Part shown: one piece after another, positions 27,655 to 36,464 of the stretch
Layout: each line of letters begins with the position of its first letter
Numbering within the stretch: the stretch's first letter is position 1
From: Komagataeibacter europaeus LMG 18890
GTDB taxonomy: Bacteria; Pseudomonadota; Alphaproteobacteria; Acetobacterales; Acetobacteraceae
DNA length: 52,443 bases
Assembly (NCBI RefSeq): GCF_000285295.1
Contig: NZ_CADP01000007.1
Coordinates: 35,075 to 87,517, forward strand
Reading direction: 5' to 3'
The notes under the pieces: generated by a model
Database searches by the model: none
Told to the model about the DNA's origin: nothing
Seen by the model: only the letters and a program-made list of their open reading frames with translations
Position numbers and translations under genes: made by a program

Positions 27655-29682
27655 CTATTCAGCCGTTACGGCCGGCGTGGGCGTGCTGTCCAGCACACCG
27701 GGCACATGCAGCGCGGGCAGGTGAAGCGTTGCATGCCGCACCATCATGACGGACGACAGCCCGAGCGAGAGGGTATAATCCCCCGCCGCCACATTCCAGT
27801 TGCCCCCCGCCGGGTTCCACTGTCCCACCAGCCGCAGGCTGAACGGCACGCTCAGCCGTACCGTATGGCCCGGCGCCACCATGACGCTGCGCCAGCCAGC
27901 CAGGCGGCGCGCGGCACCCGGCAGGTCGTCGGGCATTTCCACATAAAGCTGTGGCACCGCACGCACCGGCGTATCATCGGGATTGGTGATGGAGAAATTT
28001 GCGCTCACATGGTTCCCGTCACGTACGACACGCAGGTCGCCCAACGTCACGTGTCCATGCGTTGACAGGCCGTAGCCAAACGGGAACAGCGGCACCACAT
28101 GGGCGCGCGCGAACGCGCGATAGTCGGCATCCGCCATGCCCGGCGGATAGAAGCCACCCGTCAGCGTGACCGGCAGGTGACCGGAAAAATCCTGCTGTCC
28201 CGACAGAAGGGCCGCCAGCGGCTGGGCATATTCATTGCGCCATGCCCATGCCTGCACCACGCTGTCCACCGTATCCAGCCATGGCATCTGCCGGTCGGGA
28301 TCATCGGCCACCAGCACGACGGCGACATGGCCGCCCATTTCCGCCAGGGTGGAAATCATCTGGTTGTCGTCATTGCTGTCACTCAGCACCAGCGTGCGGG
28401 CGGCCTGTGCCGTGGCGGGCGGCAGGGTGCCGGGGGCGCCAGCCCCCGCAGTCGTAACGGACAACGTCACGTTCAGCCCCGCATGGCGCAGCGCGTCCGC
28501 CAGTTTTTCAGCGGCCGGGCGCAATGCGGGACGGACCAGCATCAGGACTGGCCCCCAGGCGGGATCAAATGGCACGACCTTGTTTTCATTCTGCAGCAGC
28601 ACCGCGCCCTGCGCCTCCACATCCGCCACCAGCGTATCGGCGGATGCGGACTGCGCACCCTCATGCGCACTGGCGAAGGCAGGCGGATGGTCAAGGCTGC
28701 CCGACATGTAGAACGAGGCGAGGATATGCATGACCATGGCCTGAACCTGCGCCGGTTTCACGCTTCCCTCACGCACGGCCTGCCGCAGGGCTGCGCCAAG
28801 GACATCGTGGCCGTCCTCGCCCGGCGCCACCTGTTCCATGTCCATCCCGGCCGCCACAGCGGCCAGCGTGGGGGCGATATCCTTATCCCTGATCGCGCCC
28901 GCCCCACCGGGTAGCGCCATGATCATGCCGGGAAAGCGCCAGACGTCATGCACCATGCCCCCAAGCCCGGTTACGGTCTGGCAGGGCGCCAGACCACCGC
29001 ACAGTATGGCGCCCCCACGGGCCGTTTCCAGCGCCATGGCCACGCCCAGCAGCCCCTGCGACGCCAGCCGGGCCGCAGGTACCGGCGTCGTGCGGTCGGG
29101 CACGGCGCCATCGGCACGGGCGTGTTCCTCCCGCACCACAGAACCGAAGACCGGCAGCACATGTCCCGCCAGCAGTCCCGCGCCGATCATACCCGCCATG
29201 CTTCCGGCAAGGACCTGATCTTCCCCGGCCTGCAGGCGCCCAGATGGCAGCAGGTCAACGCCGCCCACACGCAGCACCGCGCGCGCCTGCTGCCATTCAG
29301 CCCGTGCCAGCGCATTGCCCGCGCGGCGGGCCAGGTCGGGATCCCATGTCGCGGCCAGCGCCAGCCAGGGCAGCAGCGGGCGGGCATTGCCATCGTCAGG
29401 TGCGACCGCGAAATCGGGCATGCGCAGCACCGGCAGGCCAAGCCGCGGCACGCCCGGCCATGCCAGCAGGCCCGCCCTCCCCGTGCCCGGCGTCGGGGCG
29501 GGACGGGCCTGCAGGACGGCCTGCTGTTCGGCTGGTTGCATGCGCATGGCCATGTCCGCCGCGTGGGCCGCCCCCGTGCTGCCGCCCGCCACCCCGGCCG
29601 CGTGGGACGGCATGGCCGACAGCGGCAGGAAAACCATGCCCATGCACAGGGCGGTGATGAAGCATGTGGCTGAATGTCTCAT
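27655..29682 (-). CDS. Glycoside hydrolase family 3-like protein, nucleophile apparently lost
   Basis: A 675-residue exported protein (signal peptide ending SHAAG) with the GH3 domain order: (beta/alpha)8-like domain (about 60-300), alpha/beta sandwich with GAVLLQNENKVVPF (about 350-560) and fibronectin III-like domain (about 580-660; FPFGYGLSTHG before it). In the first domain, IMALPGGAGA stands where active GH3 beta-glucosidases have the nucleophile in an SDWG-like motif, although AAGMDME just downstream is conserved. The substrate-binding KHF region is also unrecognisable. It may therefore bind sugars without hydrolysing them. Convergent with the lytic transglycosylase (33 bp gap). Confidence 0.8.
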   Translation of the reverse strand: MRHSATCFITALCMGMVFLPLSAMPSHAAGVAGGSTGAAHAADMAMRMQPAEQQAVLQARPAPTPGTGRAGLLAWPGVPRLGLPVLRMPDFAVAPDDGNARPLLPWLALAATWDPDLARRAGNALARAEWQQARAVLRVGGVDLLPSGRLQAGEDQVLAGSMAGMIGAGLLAGHVLPVFGSVVREEHARADGAVPDRTTPVPAARLASQGLLGVAMALETARGGAILCGGLAPCQTVTGLGGMVHDVWRFPGMIMALPGGAGAIRDKDIAPTLAAVAAGMDMEQVAPGEDGHDVLGAALRQAVREGSVKPAQVQAMVMHILASFYMSGSLDHPPAFASAHEGAQSASADTLVADVEAQGAVLLQNENKVVPFDPAWGPVLMLVRPALRPAAEKLADALRHAGLNVTLSVTTAGAGAPGTLPPATAQAARTLVLSDSNDDNQMISTLAEMGGHVAVVLVADDPDRQMPWLDTVDSVVQAWAWRNEYAQPLAALLSGQQDFSGHLPVTLTGGFYPPGMADADYRAFARAHVVPLFPFGYGLSTHGHVTLGDLRVVRDGNHVSANFSITNPDDTPVRAVPQLYVEMPDDLPGAARRLAGWRSVMVAPGHTVRLSVPFSLRLVGQWNPAGGNWNVAAGDYTLSLGLSSVMMVRHATLHLPALHVPGVLDSTPTPAVTAE

Positions 29683-29911
29683 TCATGTCCCGTTGCTGTT
29701 GGAAGATGCCGCCATTTTTGCTCCCGTAGGCCCGGATTGTCACGCAACGCAGGGTAAAGTGGCCGTGCGACTTGGCGGGACAGGCGGGGCAGGATATGAA
29801 GAACGGATAACGCGACAGGCCAGAACGCACCCTGCCCGGCATGGCCGGCAGTTCAGGCGCATGGCTGGATTACCACATGCGGGGGCCATCCCCGGCGTCC
29901 ATAGAGGCATC

Positions 29912-30445
29912 ATGACCCTTCGTCCGCCCAGTTTTGCCCCTCCCGCCGCCCCTATGGGCCGCCACCTGCTGCCGCGCGCGGCGGCACCAGCCCTGCTGGC
30001 CGTAAGCCTTCTGGCTGGCTGCGGCAGCGCGCCACAGCACGACAAAAGCGGGCTGGCCATACCCCAGAATCGCCTGCTGAAGGAAGATCGGGGCGCCAAT
30101 GGCGGTTCAACCCCGCTGGAAAGCAACGGGGTCAACGCCTTCCTGTGGCGTGGTGCGCTGGATACGCTGTCCTTCATGCCGTTCGCATCCGCCGATGCGG
30201 TGGCTGGCGTGATCCTGACGGACTGGTACACGCCCCCCGCGACCAAGGATGAACGCTTCAAGATCACCTGCTTCATCCTGTCGCGCAGCCTGCGTTCGGA
30301 CGCGGTGCGCGTATCGGTGTTCCGTCAGGTGTTCCAGGACAACCAGTGGGTCGATACCCCGGTCGCGGCCAATACCGTATCCGACATCACCGCGCGTATC
30401 CTGACCCGCGCGCGCCAGTTGCGCACCGATAGTGGACAGCACTAG
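29912..30445 (+). CDS. DUF3576 family lipoprotein
   Basis: A 177-residue protein with a lipobox LLAGC (Cys37 counted from the ATG at 29912; a second ATG at 29954 gives a more normal signal length). The mature part carries the DUF3576 pattern: NAFLWRGALDTLSFMPFASADAVAGVILTDWY, split here as NAFLWRGALDT and FASADAVAGVI, then ITCFILSRSLRSDAVRVSVF. Members are alphaproteobacterial outer-membrane lipoproteins of unknown function. It precedes leuS-lptE-holA by about 100 bp, so a link to envelope assembly is plausible but unproven. Confidence 0.85.
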   Translation: MTLRPPSFAPPAAPMGRHLLPRAAAPALLAVSLLAGCGSAPQHDKSGLAIPQNRLLKEDRGANGGSTPLESNGVNAFLWRGALDTLSFMPFASADAVAGVILTDWYTPPATKDERFKITCFILSRSLRSDAVRVSVFRQVFQDNQWVDTPVAANTVSDITARILTRARQLRTDSGQH

Positions 30446-30551
30446 CCCCCCTGCCCGACCCGTTATCCATCCACCGGGTGGCGCGTGAACGCGTGGCCCG
30501 TATCTTTCCGGCGGGCACGGCCCCGTCCACCGCATACCGAACCAGAAGAAG

Positions 30552-33185
30552 ATGACCGAAACCAGCACCCCACCGGACAGCGCCACCCCCGCCTATGATT
30601 TCCACACGGCCGAACCGCAGTGGCAGGAACGCTGGGCGTCATCAGGCGTCTTCGATGTCCCCGACGTGCCGCCCGCCGACCGGCCCAAATATTATGTGCT
30701 GGAGATGTTCCCGTACCCGTCGGGCCAGTTGCACATGGGTCATGTACGCAACTACACGCTGGGTGACGTGGTGGCGCGGTACAAGCGTGCGCGCGGCTTC
30801 AGCGTGCTGCACCCGATGGGCTGGGACGCCTTTGGCCTGCCGGCGGAAAATGCCGCGCGCGAACGCGGCGTGCATCCCGGCCAGTGGACGATGGACAACA
30901 TCGCCGCCATGCGCACGACCCTCAAGCGGCTGGGCTTTTCATTCAACTGGGACCGGGAAATCGCGACCTGCCTGCCGGAATATTACGGCAGGCAGCAGAA
31001 GCTGTTCCTCGACATGCTCAAGGGCGGGCTGGTCGAACGGCGCGAAAGCTGGGTCAACTGGGATCCCGTGGACAACACCGTGCTGGCGAACGAGCAGGTG
31101 GTGGACGGGCGCGGCTGGCGTTCGGGCGCGCTGATCGAACAGAAGAAGCTGTCGCAGTGGTTCCTGAAAATCACGAAATTCGCGCCGCAACTGCTCGATG
31201 GCCTGTCCACCCTGTCGCGCTGGCCCGAACGCGTGCGCACCATGCAGGAACGCTGGATCGGCCGTTCGGAAGGGGCGAAGGTCCGTTTCGGCCTGCATGA
31301 ACCGCCTGCCGGTTTCGACACCGACCTTGATTCGATCGAGGTCTTCACCACCCGTCCCGACACGCTGTTCGGCATGTCCTTCCTGGCCATTGCCGCGGAT
31401 CACCCGCTTGCGGCCAAGGTTGCGGCGAAAAATGCGACGGCAGGGGAATTCATAGCCGAATGCCAGCGCCTGGGCACATCGGAAGAAGCAATCGAAACAG
31501 CGGAAAAGCGCGGTTTCGATACCGGCCTGCGGGTCAGTCACCCGTTCATGCCCGACAGGTCCTTTCCGGTATGGATCGCAAATTTCGTGCTGATGGATTA
31601 CGGCACGGGCGCCGTGTTCGGCTGCCCGTGCGGGGATCAGCGCGATCTTGATTTCGCGCGCAAGTACAACCTGCCCGTCACCCCGGTCATCCTGCCGCCG
31701 GGGGCTGAAGCGGGCACCTTCACCATGACCGACAGGGCGTGTGACGGGCATGGCACGCTGTTCAATTCCGGCTTTCTGGACGGGCTTGATACCGAAGCCG
31801 CGAAGAAGGAAGCGATTACCCGGCTGGAAGGCATGGGAATCGGTCAGGGCGTAATCAACTGGCGGCTGCGTGACTGGGGCATTTCGCGCCAGCGTTACTG
31901 GGGCTGCCCCATTCCCGTCATCCACTGCACCGATTGCGGCGCGCAGCCCGTGCCCGATGACCAGCTTCCGGTAAAGCTGCCCGATGACGTGACATTCGAC
32001 CGTCCCGGCAACCCACTGGAACATCACCCGACATGGAAGCACGTGGCCTGCCCCAGCTGTGGCAAGCCCGCCCTGCGCGAAACCGATACCTGTGACACGT
32101 TTGTGGACAGTTCATGGTATTTCGCCCGCTTTACCGCGCCACACGCCCCCACGCCCACCGTGCCTGCGGCGGCGGATGGCTGGCTGCCGGTGGACCAGTA
32201 CATCGGCGGGATCGAACATGCGATCCTGCATCTGCTCTATGCCCGTTTCTTCACCCGCGCGATGCATGAAACCGGGCATCTGCATGTGGATGAGCCCTTC
32301 AGCGGGCTGTTCACGCAGGGCATGGTCAACCACGAAAGTTACCGCGACGCGCAGGGCAACTGGCTGTATCCCGAAGAGGTCGAGCGCAAGGCCGATTCCG
32401 CCGTGCGCCGCGACAATGGCCAGCCCGTCACCATCGGGCGCGTGGAAAAGATGTCAAAGTCCAAGCGCAACACGGTGGCCCCTGTCGCCATCATCGAACG
32501 CTTTGGCGCGGATACGGCGCGGTGGTTCGTGCTGTCCGACAGTCCGCCGGAACGTGACATGGAATGGACGGAATCCGGCGTTGCCGCAGCCGCGCGCTTC
32601 CTGCAGCGCCTGTTCCGTATCGTCCGCACGGTGGCGGAACAGGTCCCGGCGGGCACGGCGTGTCCCACGACACTGTCACGCAATGCGGACGCCCTGCGCC
32701 GCGCCACCCACCGTACCATCGCGGCGGTGACCGATGCGCTGGAAACCTTCAGTGTCAACGTGGCGGTCGCCCGCCTGCATGAACTGACCTCCGCCCTTGC
32801 CGAAGCGGAAAAGACGGCAGGCGAGGACGGCATGGCATTCGCCCGGCGTGAAGCCGCCACCACGCTGGCGCTGCTGTGCGCGCCGATGGTGCCCCATCAG
32901 GCGGAAACAATGATGGCGCAGCTTGAACCCGGTGGCCAGCCGGTGGTGGAACGCACCTGGCCGGTTGCCATTGCCGACCTGCTGAAGGCGAATGAACTGA
33001 CCATTGCAGTGCAGATCATGGGCAAGCTGCGCGGCACCATTGAAGTGGCGCCGGACCTGCCGGCGGACAGGGTGATCGCCATGGCGGAAGCCGAGCCGAA
33101 TGTCGCGCGCCTGCTGGACGGCGCGCGGATCGTCAAGCGCATCCATGTGCCGGGCCGGATCGTCAACTTCGTGGTGGCGAAGTAA
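30552..33185 (+). CDS. leuS: Leucyl-tRNA synthetase
   Basis: An 877-residue class I synthetase. The HIGH motif is HMGH at residues 61-64 ([14 protein letters not shown]), and KMSKSKRN is near residue 633. The CP1 editing domain is inserted between about 230 and 430, with TTRPDTLFG and [17 protein letters not shown] as the conserved editing-site segments. The C-terminal anticodon-binding and LeuRS-specific domain is full length. First gene of leuS-lptE-holA, an order conserved in many proteobacteria; lptE begins 3 bp after its stop. Confidence 0.97.
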   Translation: MTETSTPPDSATPAYDFHTAEPQWQERWASSGVFDVPDVPPADRPKYYVLEMFPYPSGQLHMGHVRNYTLGDVVARYKRARGFSVLHPMGWDAFGLPAENAARERGVHPGQWTMDNIAAMRTTLKRLGFSFNWDREIATCLPEYYGRQQKLFLDMLKGGLVERRESWVNWDPVDNTVLANEQVVDGRGWRSGALIEQKKLSQWFLKITKFAPQLLDGLSTLSRWPERVRTMQERWIGRSEGAKVRFGLHEPPAGFDTDLDSIEVFTTRPDTLFGMSFLAIAADHPLAAKVAAKNATAGEFIAECQRLGTSEEAIETAEKRGFDTGLRVSHPFMPDRSFPVWIANFVLMDYGTGAVFGCPCGDQRDLDFARKYNLPVTPVILPPGAEAGTFTMTDRACDGHGTLFNSGFLDGLDTEAAKKEAITRLEGMGIGQGVINWRLRDWGISRQRYWGCPIPVIHCTDCGAQPVPDDQLPVKLPDDVTFDRPGNPLEHHPTWKHVACPSCGKPALRETDTCDTFVDSSWYFARFTAPHAPTPTVPAAADGWLPVDQYIGGIEHAILHLLYARFFTRAMHETGHLHVDEPFSGLFTQGMVNHESYRDAQGNWLYPEEVERKADSAVRRDNGQPVTIGRVEKMSKSKRNTVAPVAIIERFGADTARWFVLSDSPPERDMEWTESGVAAAARFLQRLFRIVRTVAEQVPAGTACPTTLSRNADALRRATHRTIAAVTDALETFSVNVAVARLHELTSALAEAEKTAGEDGMAFARREAATTLALLCAPMVPHQAETMMAQLEPGGQPVVERTWPVAIADLLKANELTIAVQIMGKLRGTIEVAPDLPADRVIAMAEAEPNVARLLDGARIVKRIHVPGRIVNFVVAK

Positions 33186-33188
33186 TCC

Positions 33189-34046
33189 ATGGCGCACCCC
33201 GTCCGTCATCCTGCCGTTCTGGGCATCGTGCTGTTGCTGGCGGGATGCGGCTTTTCGCCCATGTACAAGACGACGGGAAAGCATATCGGCGCGGATGGCA
33301 AGCCCACCGTGACCGATGTGCTGGCGGAACTGAAGGAAGTATATGTTCCGATCATCAAGGAACGGTACGGCCAGCAGTTGCGCCAGTTCCTGCAGCAGGA
33401 CCTGAGCGGGGCATCACCGGAAAACCCGACCCGCTACGCACTGCAGATCCGCACCTATCTCATGAACGAAGCCGTGGATATCCATGCGGACAATACCAGC
33501 GGCCGCACGCGGACAACCGCCTTCGCCCACTGGCAGCTTTACCTGCTGGGGGATAATCCGCGCCTGCTGGCGGGCGGGGATGCCTCGGTCGTGGATGGGA
33601 CCAACAATACATACGAACAGTATTTCGCCCTGACGCTGAACCTGGAAACCGTGCGCACCCGCGTGGCCAAGAACATGGCCGATCAGGTGACCCAGCAGGT
33701 GGCGACATGGTTCCGGACCCATGCCACCCCGGCGGTGGACGGGTCGGTCGCGGGCCAGAACCAGCCGCGCTATGTCGATCCCAACAGCATCGTCAATCCC
33801 AACAACCAGATGCCGTCCCAGCAGCCGGGTGCGGATGGCCTGCCCGCGCTGGCGACAGGCCGGACCGATTCCCAGCTGAACGAGGAAAATAACGAAGGCG
33901 ACAGCCTGTCCACCGAAAGCGGGCCGATGGACAACATGCCGCAATCCACCACGGGCAGCAACCAGGGCCCGTCGCACTCCGGCGCCACGGCACCGGATAA
34001 CGATACCGTCCCCGGTTCGGGCATCAGCATAGGCGGCGGGAACTAG
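33189..34046 (+). CDS. lptE: LPS-assembly lipoprotein LptE
   Basis: Outer-membrane lipoprotein that plugs the LptD barrel in LPS export. The lipobox LAGC places lipidated Cys20, followed by GFSPMYK, the usual LptE start. The LptE domain covers about 20-180. The remaining roughly 100 residues form a low-complexity Asn/Gln/Pro/Gly/Ser tail (NPNNQMPSQQPGADG, ending SGISIGGGN), which makes the protein about 60% longer than a typical LptE. Identification rests on the lipobox, size of the folded part and position between leuS and holA. Confidence 0.87.
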   Translation: MAHPVRHPAVLGIVLLLAGCGFSPMYKTTGKHIGADGKPTVTDVLAELKEVYVPIIKERYGQQLRQFLQQDLSGASPENPTRYALQIRTYLMNEAVDIHADNTSGRTRTTAFAHWQLYLLGDNPRLLAGGDASVVDGTNNTYEQYFALTLNLETVRTRVAKNMADQVTQQVATWFRTHATPAVDGSVAGQNQPRYVDPNSIVNPNNQMPSQQPGADGLPALATGRTDSQLNEENNEGDSLSTESGPMDNMPQSTTGSNQGPSHSGATAPDNDTVPGSGISIGGGN

Positions 34047-34051
34047 GTCCG

Positions 34052-35071
34052 GTGAAGATCGATGCCCGCGCCACCAATGCCACCCTGCAGGCACCCGGCG
34101 CGCTGCGGGCCATCATCCTGCATGGGGACGATGCAGGCCTGATCCGCGAACGGGCCACGACAGTGGCGAAAGCGGTCTGTCCCGACCTGCATGATCCATT
34201 CCGCGTTGCCATACTGGGCCGTGAGGACCATGACCGGCTGGAGGAGGAAACAGCCGCCCTCGCCCTGACGGGCGGGCGGCGGGTGGTCTGGCTGCGTGAC
34301 GCGGGCGACAGCGTGCTGGCGGCATTGCAGCACAGCCTGGCCCGGCCATCCGATACGCTGGTCATCATCGAAGCGCCGGGGCTTGCGTCGCGCTCGAAAC
34401 TGCGGGCCTTTGCGGAAAAGGACAGGCAGTGCGGGATAATCGGCTGTTACCCCGAAGAAGGGCGGACGCTGGAAGCCGCCATCCGGCAGATGCTATCGGC
34501 GCAGGATGTCGGTATCGACCCCGATGCGCTGGGATGGATGGTGGAACGCGCAGGCCCGGACCGCGCGGCAACACGCAGCGAGGTGGAGAAACTGGCCCTG
34601 TTCGCAGGCAAGGGTGGCAGGCTGGGGCTGGAGGATGTCCGTGCCTGCGTTGGTGACGCGGCTGGCGTATCACTGGAAGATGCCGCCTTTGCCGCCATGG
34701 CGGGCGACCGCAGGGGGGCAGATACCGCAGCCGAGCGCGCGCTGACCATTGATGGCAGCAGTCCCATCGCCCTGACGCGCGTGCTGCTGTCGCATATCCA
34801 CCGGCTACGCCGGGCACGCCTTGCGGTGGATGGGGGGGCAAGCCGGGCGGACGCCATGCGACAACTCCGCCCCCCGGTCTTTTTCAAACGCACCGACAGC
34901 TTCGGGCAGGCCATGATGATATGGTCGGCCAGCGCCCTGCTGCACGCGGCGGAGGAAACACAGGCGCTGGAACTGGCCTGCAAGCAGACCGGCAGCCCCG
35001 ATGTCGTGCTGTGCCTGCGCCATGTCGCCCGTTTGTGCGCACAGGCACAGCAGATGCGCAGGCGACGTTGA
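34052..35071 (+). CDS. holA: DNA polymerase III delta subunit
   Basis: A 339-residue clamp-loader subunit that opens the beta clamp. Domain I-II (AAA+-like without Walker A) covers about 15-200, with AIILHGDDAGLIRERA at the start, RRVVWLRDAGD, and LVIIEAPGLASRSKLRAFAEK; the C-terminal helical collar domain follows. It starts with GTG at 34052, 5 bp after the lptE stop, consistent with the leuS-lptE-holA operon. Confidence 0.93.
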   Translation: MKIDARATNATLQAPGALRAIILHGDDAGLIRERATTVAKAVCPDLHDPFRVAILGREDHDRLEEETAALALTGGRRVVWLRDAGDSVLAALQHSLARPSDTLVIIEAPGLASRSKLRAFAEKDRQCGIIGCYPEEGRTLEAAIRQMLSAQDVGIDPDALGWMVERAGPDRAATRSEVEKLALFAGKGGRLGLEDVRACVGDAAGVSLEDAAFAAMAGDRRGADTAAERALTIDGSSPIALTRVLLSHIHRLRRARLAVDGGASRADAMRQLRPPVFFKRTDSFGQAMMIWSASALLHAAEETQALELACKQTGSPDVVLCLRHVARLCAQAQQMRRRR

Positions 35072-35145
35072 GGGGCGAAATATTCCCTTCCCCTTCGTGA
35101 AACATCTTGCCGCGCGCCTGGGCCTCGTTTAGAAAACCCGGGTGT

Positions 35146-35447
35146 GTCCGCGTAGCTCAGCCGGATAGAGCACAGGATTCCTGGTTTGCAATTGGGCGTC
35201 ACGACGGGAAACCACGTGGCGGATCTGCTCAAATTCGGGGAACGCTCTGGCAAATGCCGTGCCAATCCCGAGCCAAGGCCGGTTTTCCGGCAAGGTGTAG
35301 AGACTGGATGGGCAGCACCTGTCAACCGCATGCGGTTTATGGTGAAGGGACAGTCCAGACCACGAACGCCATACCCCTATGGCGGCGGTGAAAGCCGAAG
35401 TGGTACGAATCCTGGGGCCGTGGGTTCGAATCCCGCCGCGGACACCA
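35146..35447 (+). tRNA. tRNA-Arg(CCU), split by a group I intron
   Basis: Exon 1 is 35146-35182 and exon 2 is 35408-35447. Joined, they give a 77-nt cloverleaf: acceptor GTCCGCG/CGCGGAC, D-arm GCTC...GAGC, anticodon stem CAGGA/TCCTG with loop TTCCTAA (anticodon CCU), T-arm GTGGG-TTCGAAT-CCCGC, discriminator A and encoded CCA. The intron interrupts the loop directly after the third anticodon base. CCU reads the AGG arginine codon. General tRNA finders may miss it because of the insert. Confidence 0.95.
35183..35407 (+). ncRNA. Self-splicing group I intron (225 nt), tRNA-Arg anticodon loop
   Basis: Splice sites fit the class: the upstream exon ends in U (35182) and the intron ends in G (35407, omega-G). 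P1 can form between exon CCU (35180-35182) and intron GGG (35194-35196), giving a U-G pair at the cut. Conserved core elements appear in order: P (AAATTCGGGGAAC, 35231-35243), Q (AATCCCGAGCC, 35264-35274), R (GTAGAGACTGGATGG, about 35297-35311) and S (AAGGGACAGTCCAGACC, about 35345-35361), with GACTG/CAGTC forming P7. No homing endonuclease is encoded. Size and site match the intron known in Agrobacterium tRNA-Arg(CCU), subgroup IC3. Confidence 0.93.
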
Positions 35448-36464
35448 CACATTCCACATTGTCATGTGGTGCCTCCTGAACCCTGAAAACGGTTTTCACA
35501 TGCGGCGTCCCGCCGCCATGCGAAAGGTCGTTCGGCATCCCACCCCGGATGAAACCACATCCCGCCCTGTCACATCCTGTTTGCGAGCCGCCCTACGGCG
35601 CTGAATACGGTATGCCGCCATCAAGGCGGGATGTGCCGTGGCTTTTCTCGCGTCCCGGGGGAAGCCACATGCGCCAACACCGTGCAGCAGCAGGCTGCAT
35701 CCGGCAAGGGGCGTTGCGACCGGATTGCCCAGGACCAGACCATCCGGTCCCGGGATGCGGTATAAGGCATGATGCTACTGTTCCGGATTTCCGGACCTGT
35801 CAGGCTGCCTTGAGAGACAGCCCATGAGATGTCCCGCGCATTCTGAAGAATAGTCTTCAAAAAGCAGAATTAACAAAATCATTCCTCATTCATGAATGAT
35901 CCATAGGACAATTATTCTGAATTTACCAATTCACATACAATAAATTCTATAAATGGCACGATGATAAATGCCAATATTCATTAAATTGGCAAAATAAAAT
36001 AACAAATGAAATATTACGAAAACAAAAACAGCATCGAGACATTATAAAAAATAACAAAATATTTCTATTCCATTCCATGAACAGTCAATTCATAGAGGAC
36101 AAAATACATACTGTTTGCGGGAAGCATGCGGATAGAAAAAAGTTTCATGGATACAATAATTTATGAACGAAAATATTTCGTGTTCCGATTTCCGCATGGA
36201 AAACCATCGAAAGTGTGTGATTTGTACCAACCCCACCATTCCTGGACTGAACTGTTTTTTTTGTGATTGTTGTCCGAGATACGGTAAATGTATGGTTAAG
36301 ATATGGCGGAACATAATGTCCGTTTTTGAGCATCTTCAGGTCCTGACAGGCCTGAAACAAGAAACGTGCGCGTGTTTCGTTCCATACCGCAAATAAAAAC
36401 CTGCGTTTCCTGTTCCTTGCTAAATAACGCTCCGCTCTCGGACTTACTGGCTGGTGGATTTCTG
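35448..36464. other. Gene-poor region, strongly AT-rich in its right half
   Basis: About 1 kb with no convincing gene. 35448-35830 has normal GC with small hairpins (TGAAAACGGTTTTCA at about 35486; GCGGCG-TCC-CGCCGC after it), which may end tRNA transcription. From about 35830 to 36420 the base composition drops sharply, unlike any flanking DNA. It contains the dyad TGCCAAT-N9-ATTGGCA (35969-35991). A 77-codon Cys-rich frame (36163-36396) has no good ribosome-binding site. Probably foreign DNA or a long regulatory leader for the next gene. Confidence 0.6.

Noticed and set aside
35107-35391. 94-codon frame over the tRNA and intron
   Set aside because: It overlaps a well-supported structured RNA; not a homing endonuclease and lacks any LAGLIDADG, GIY-YIG or HNH motif.
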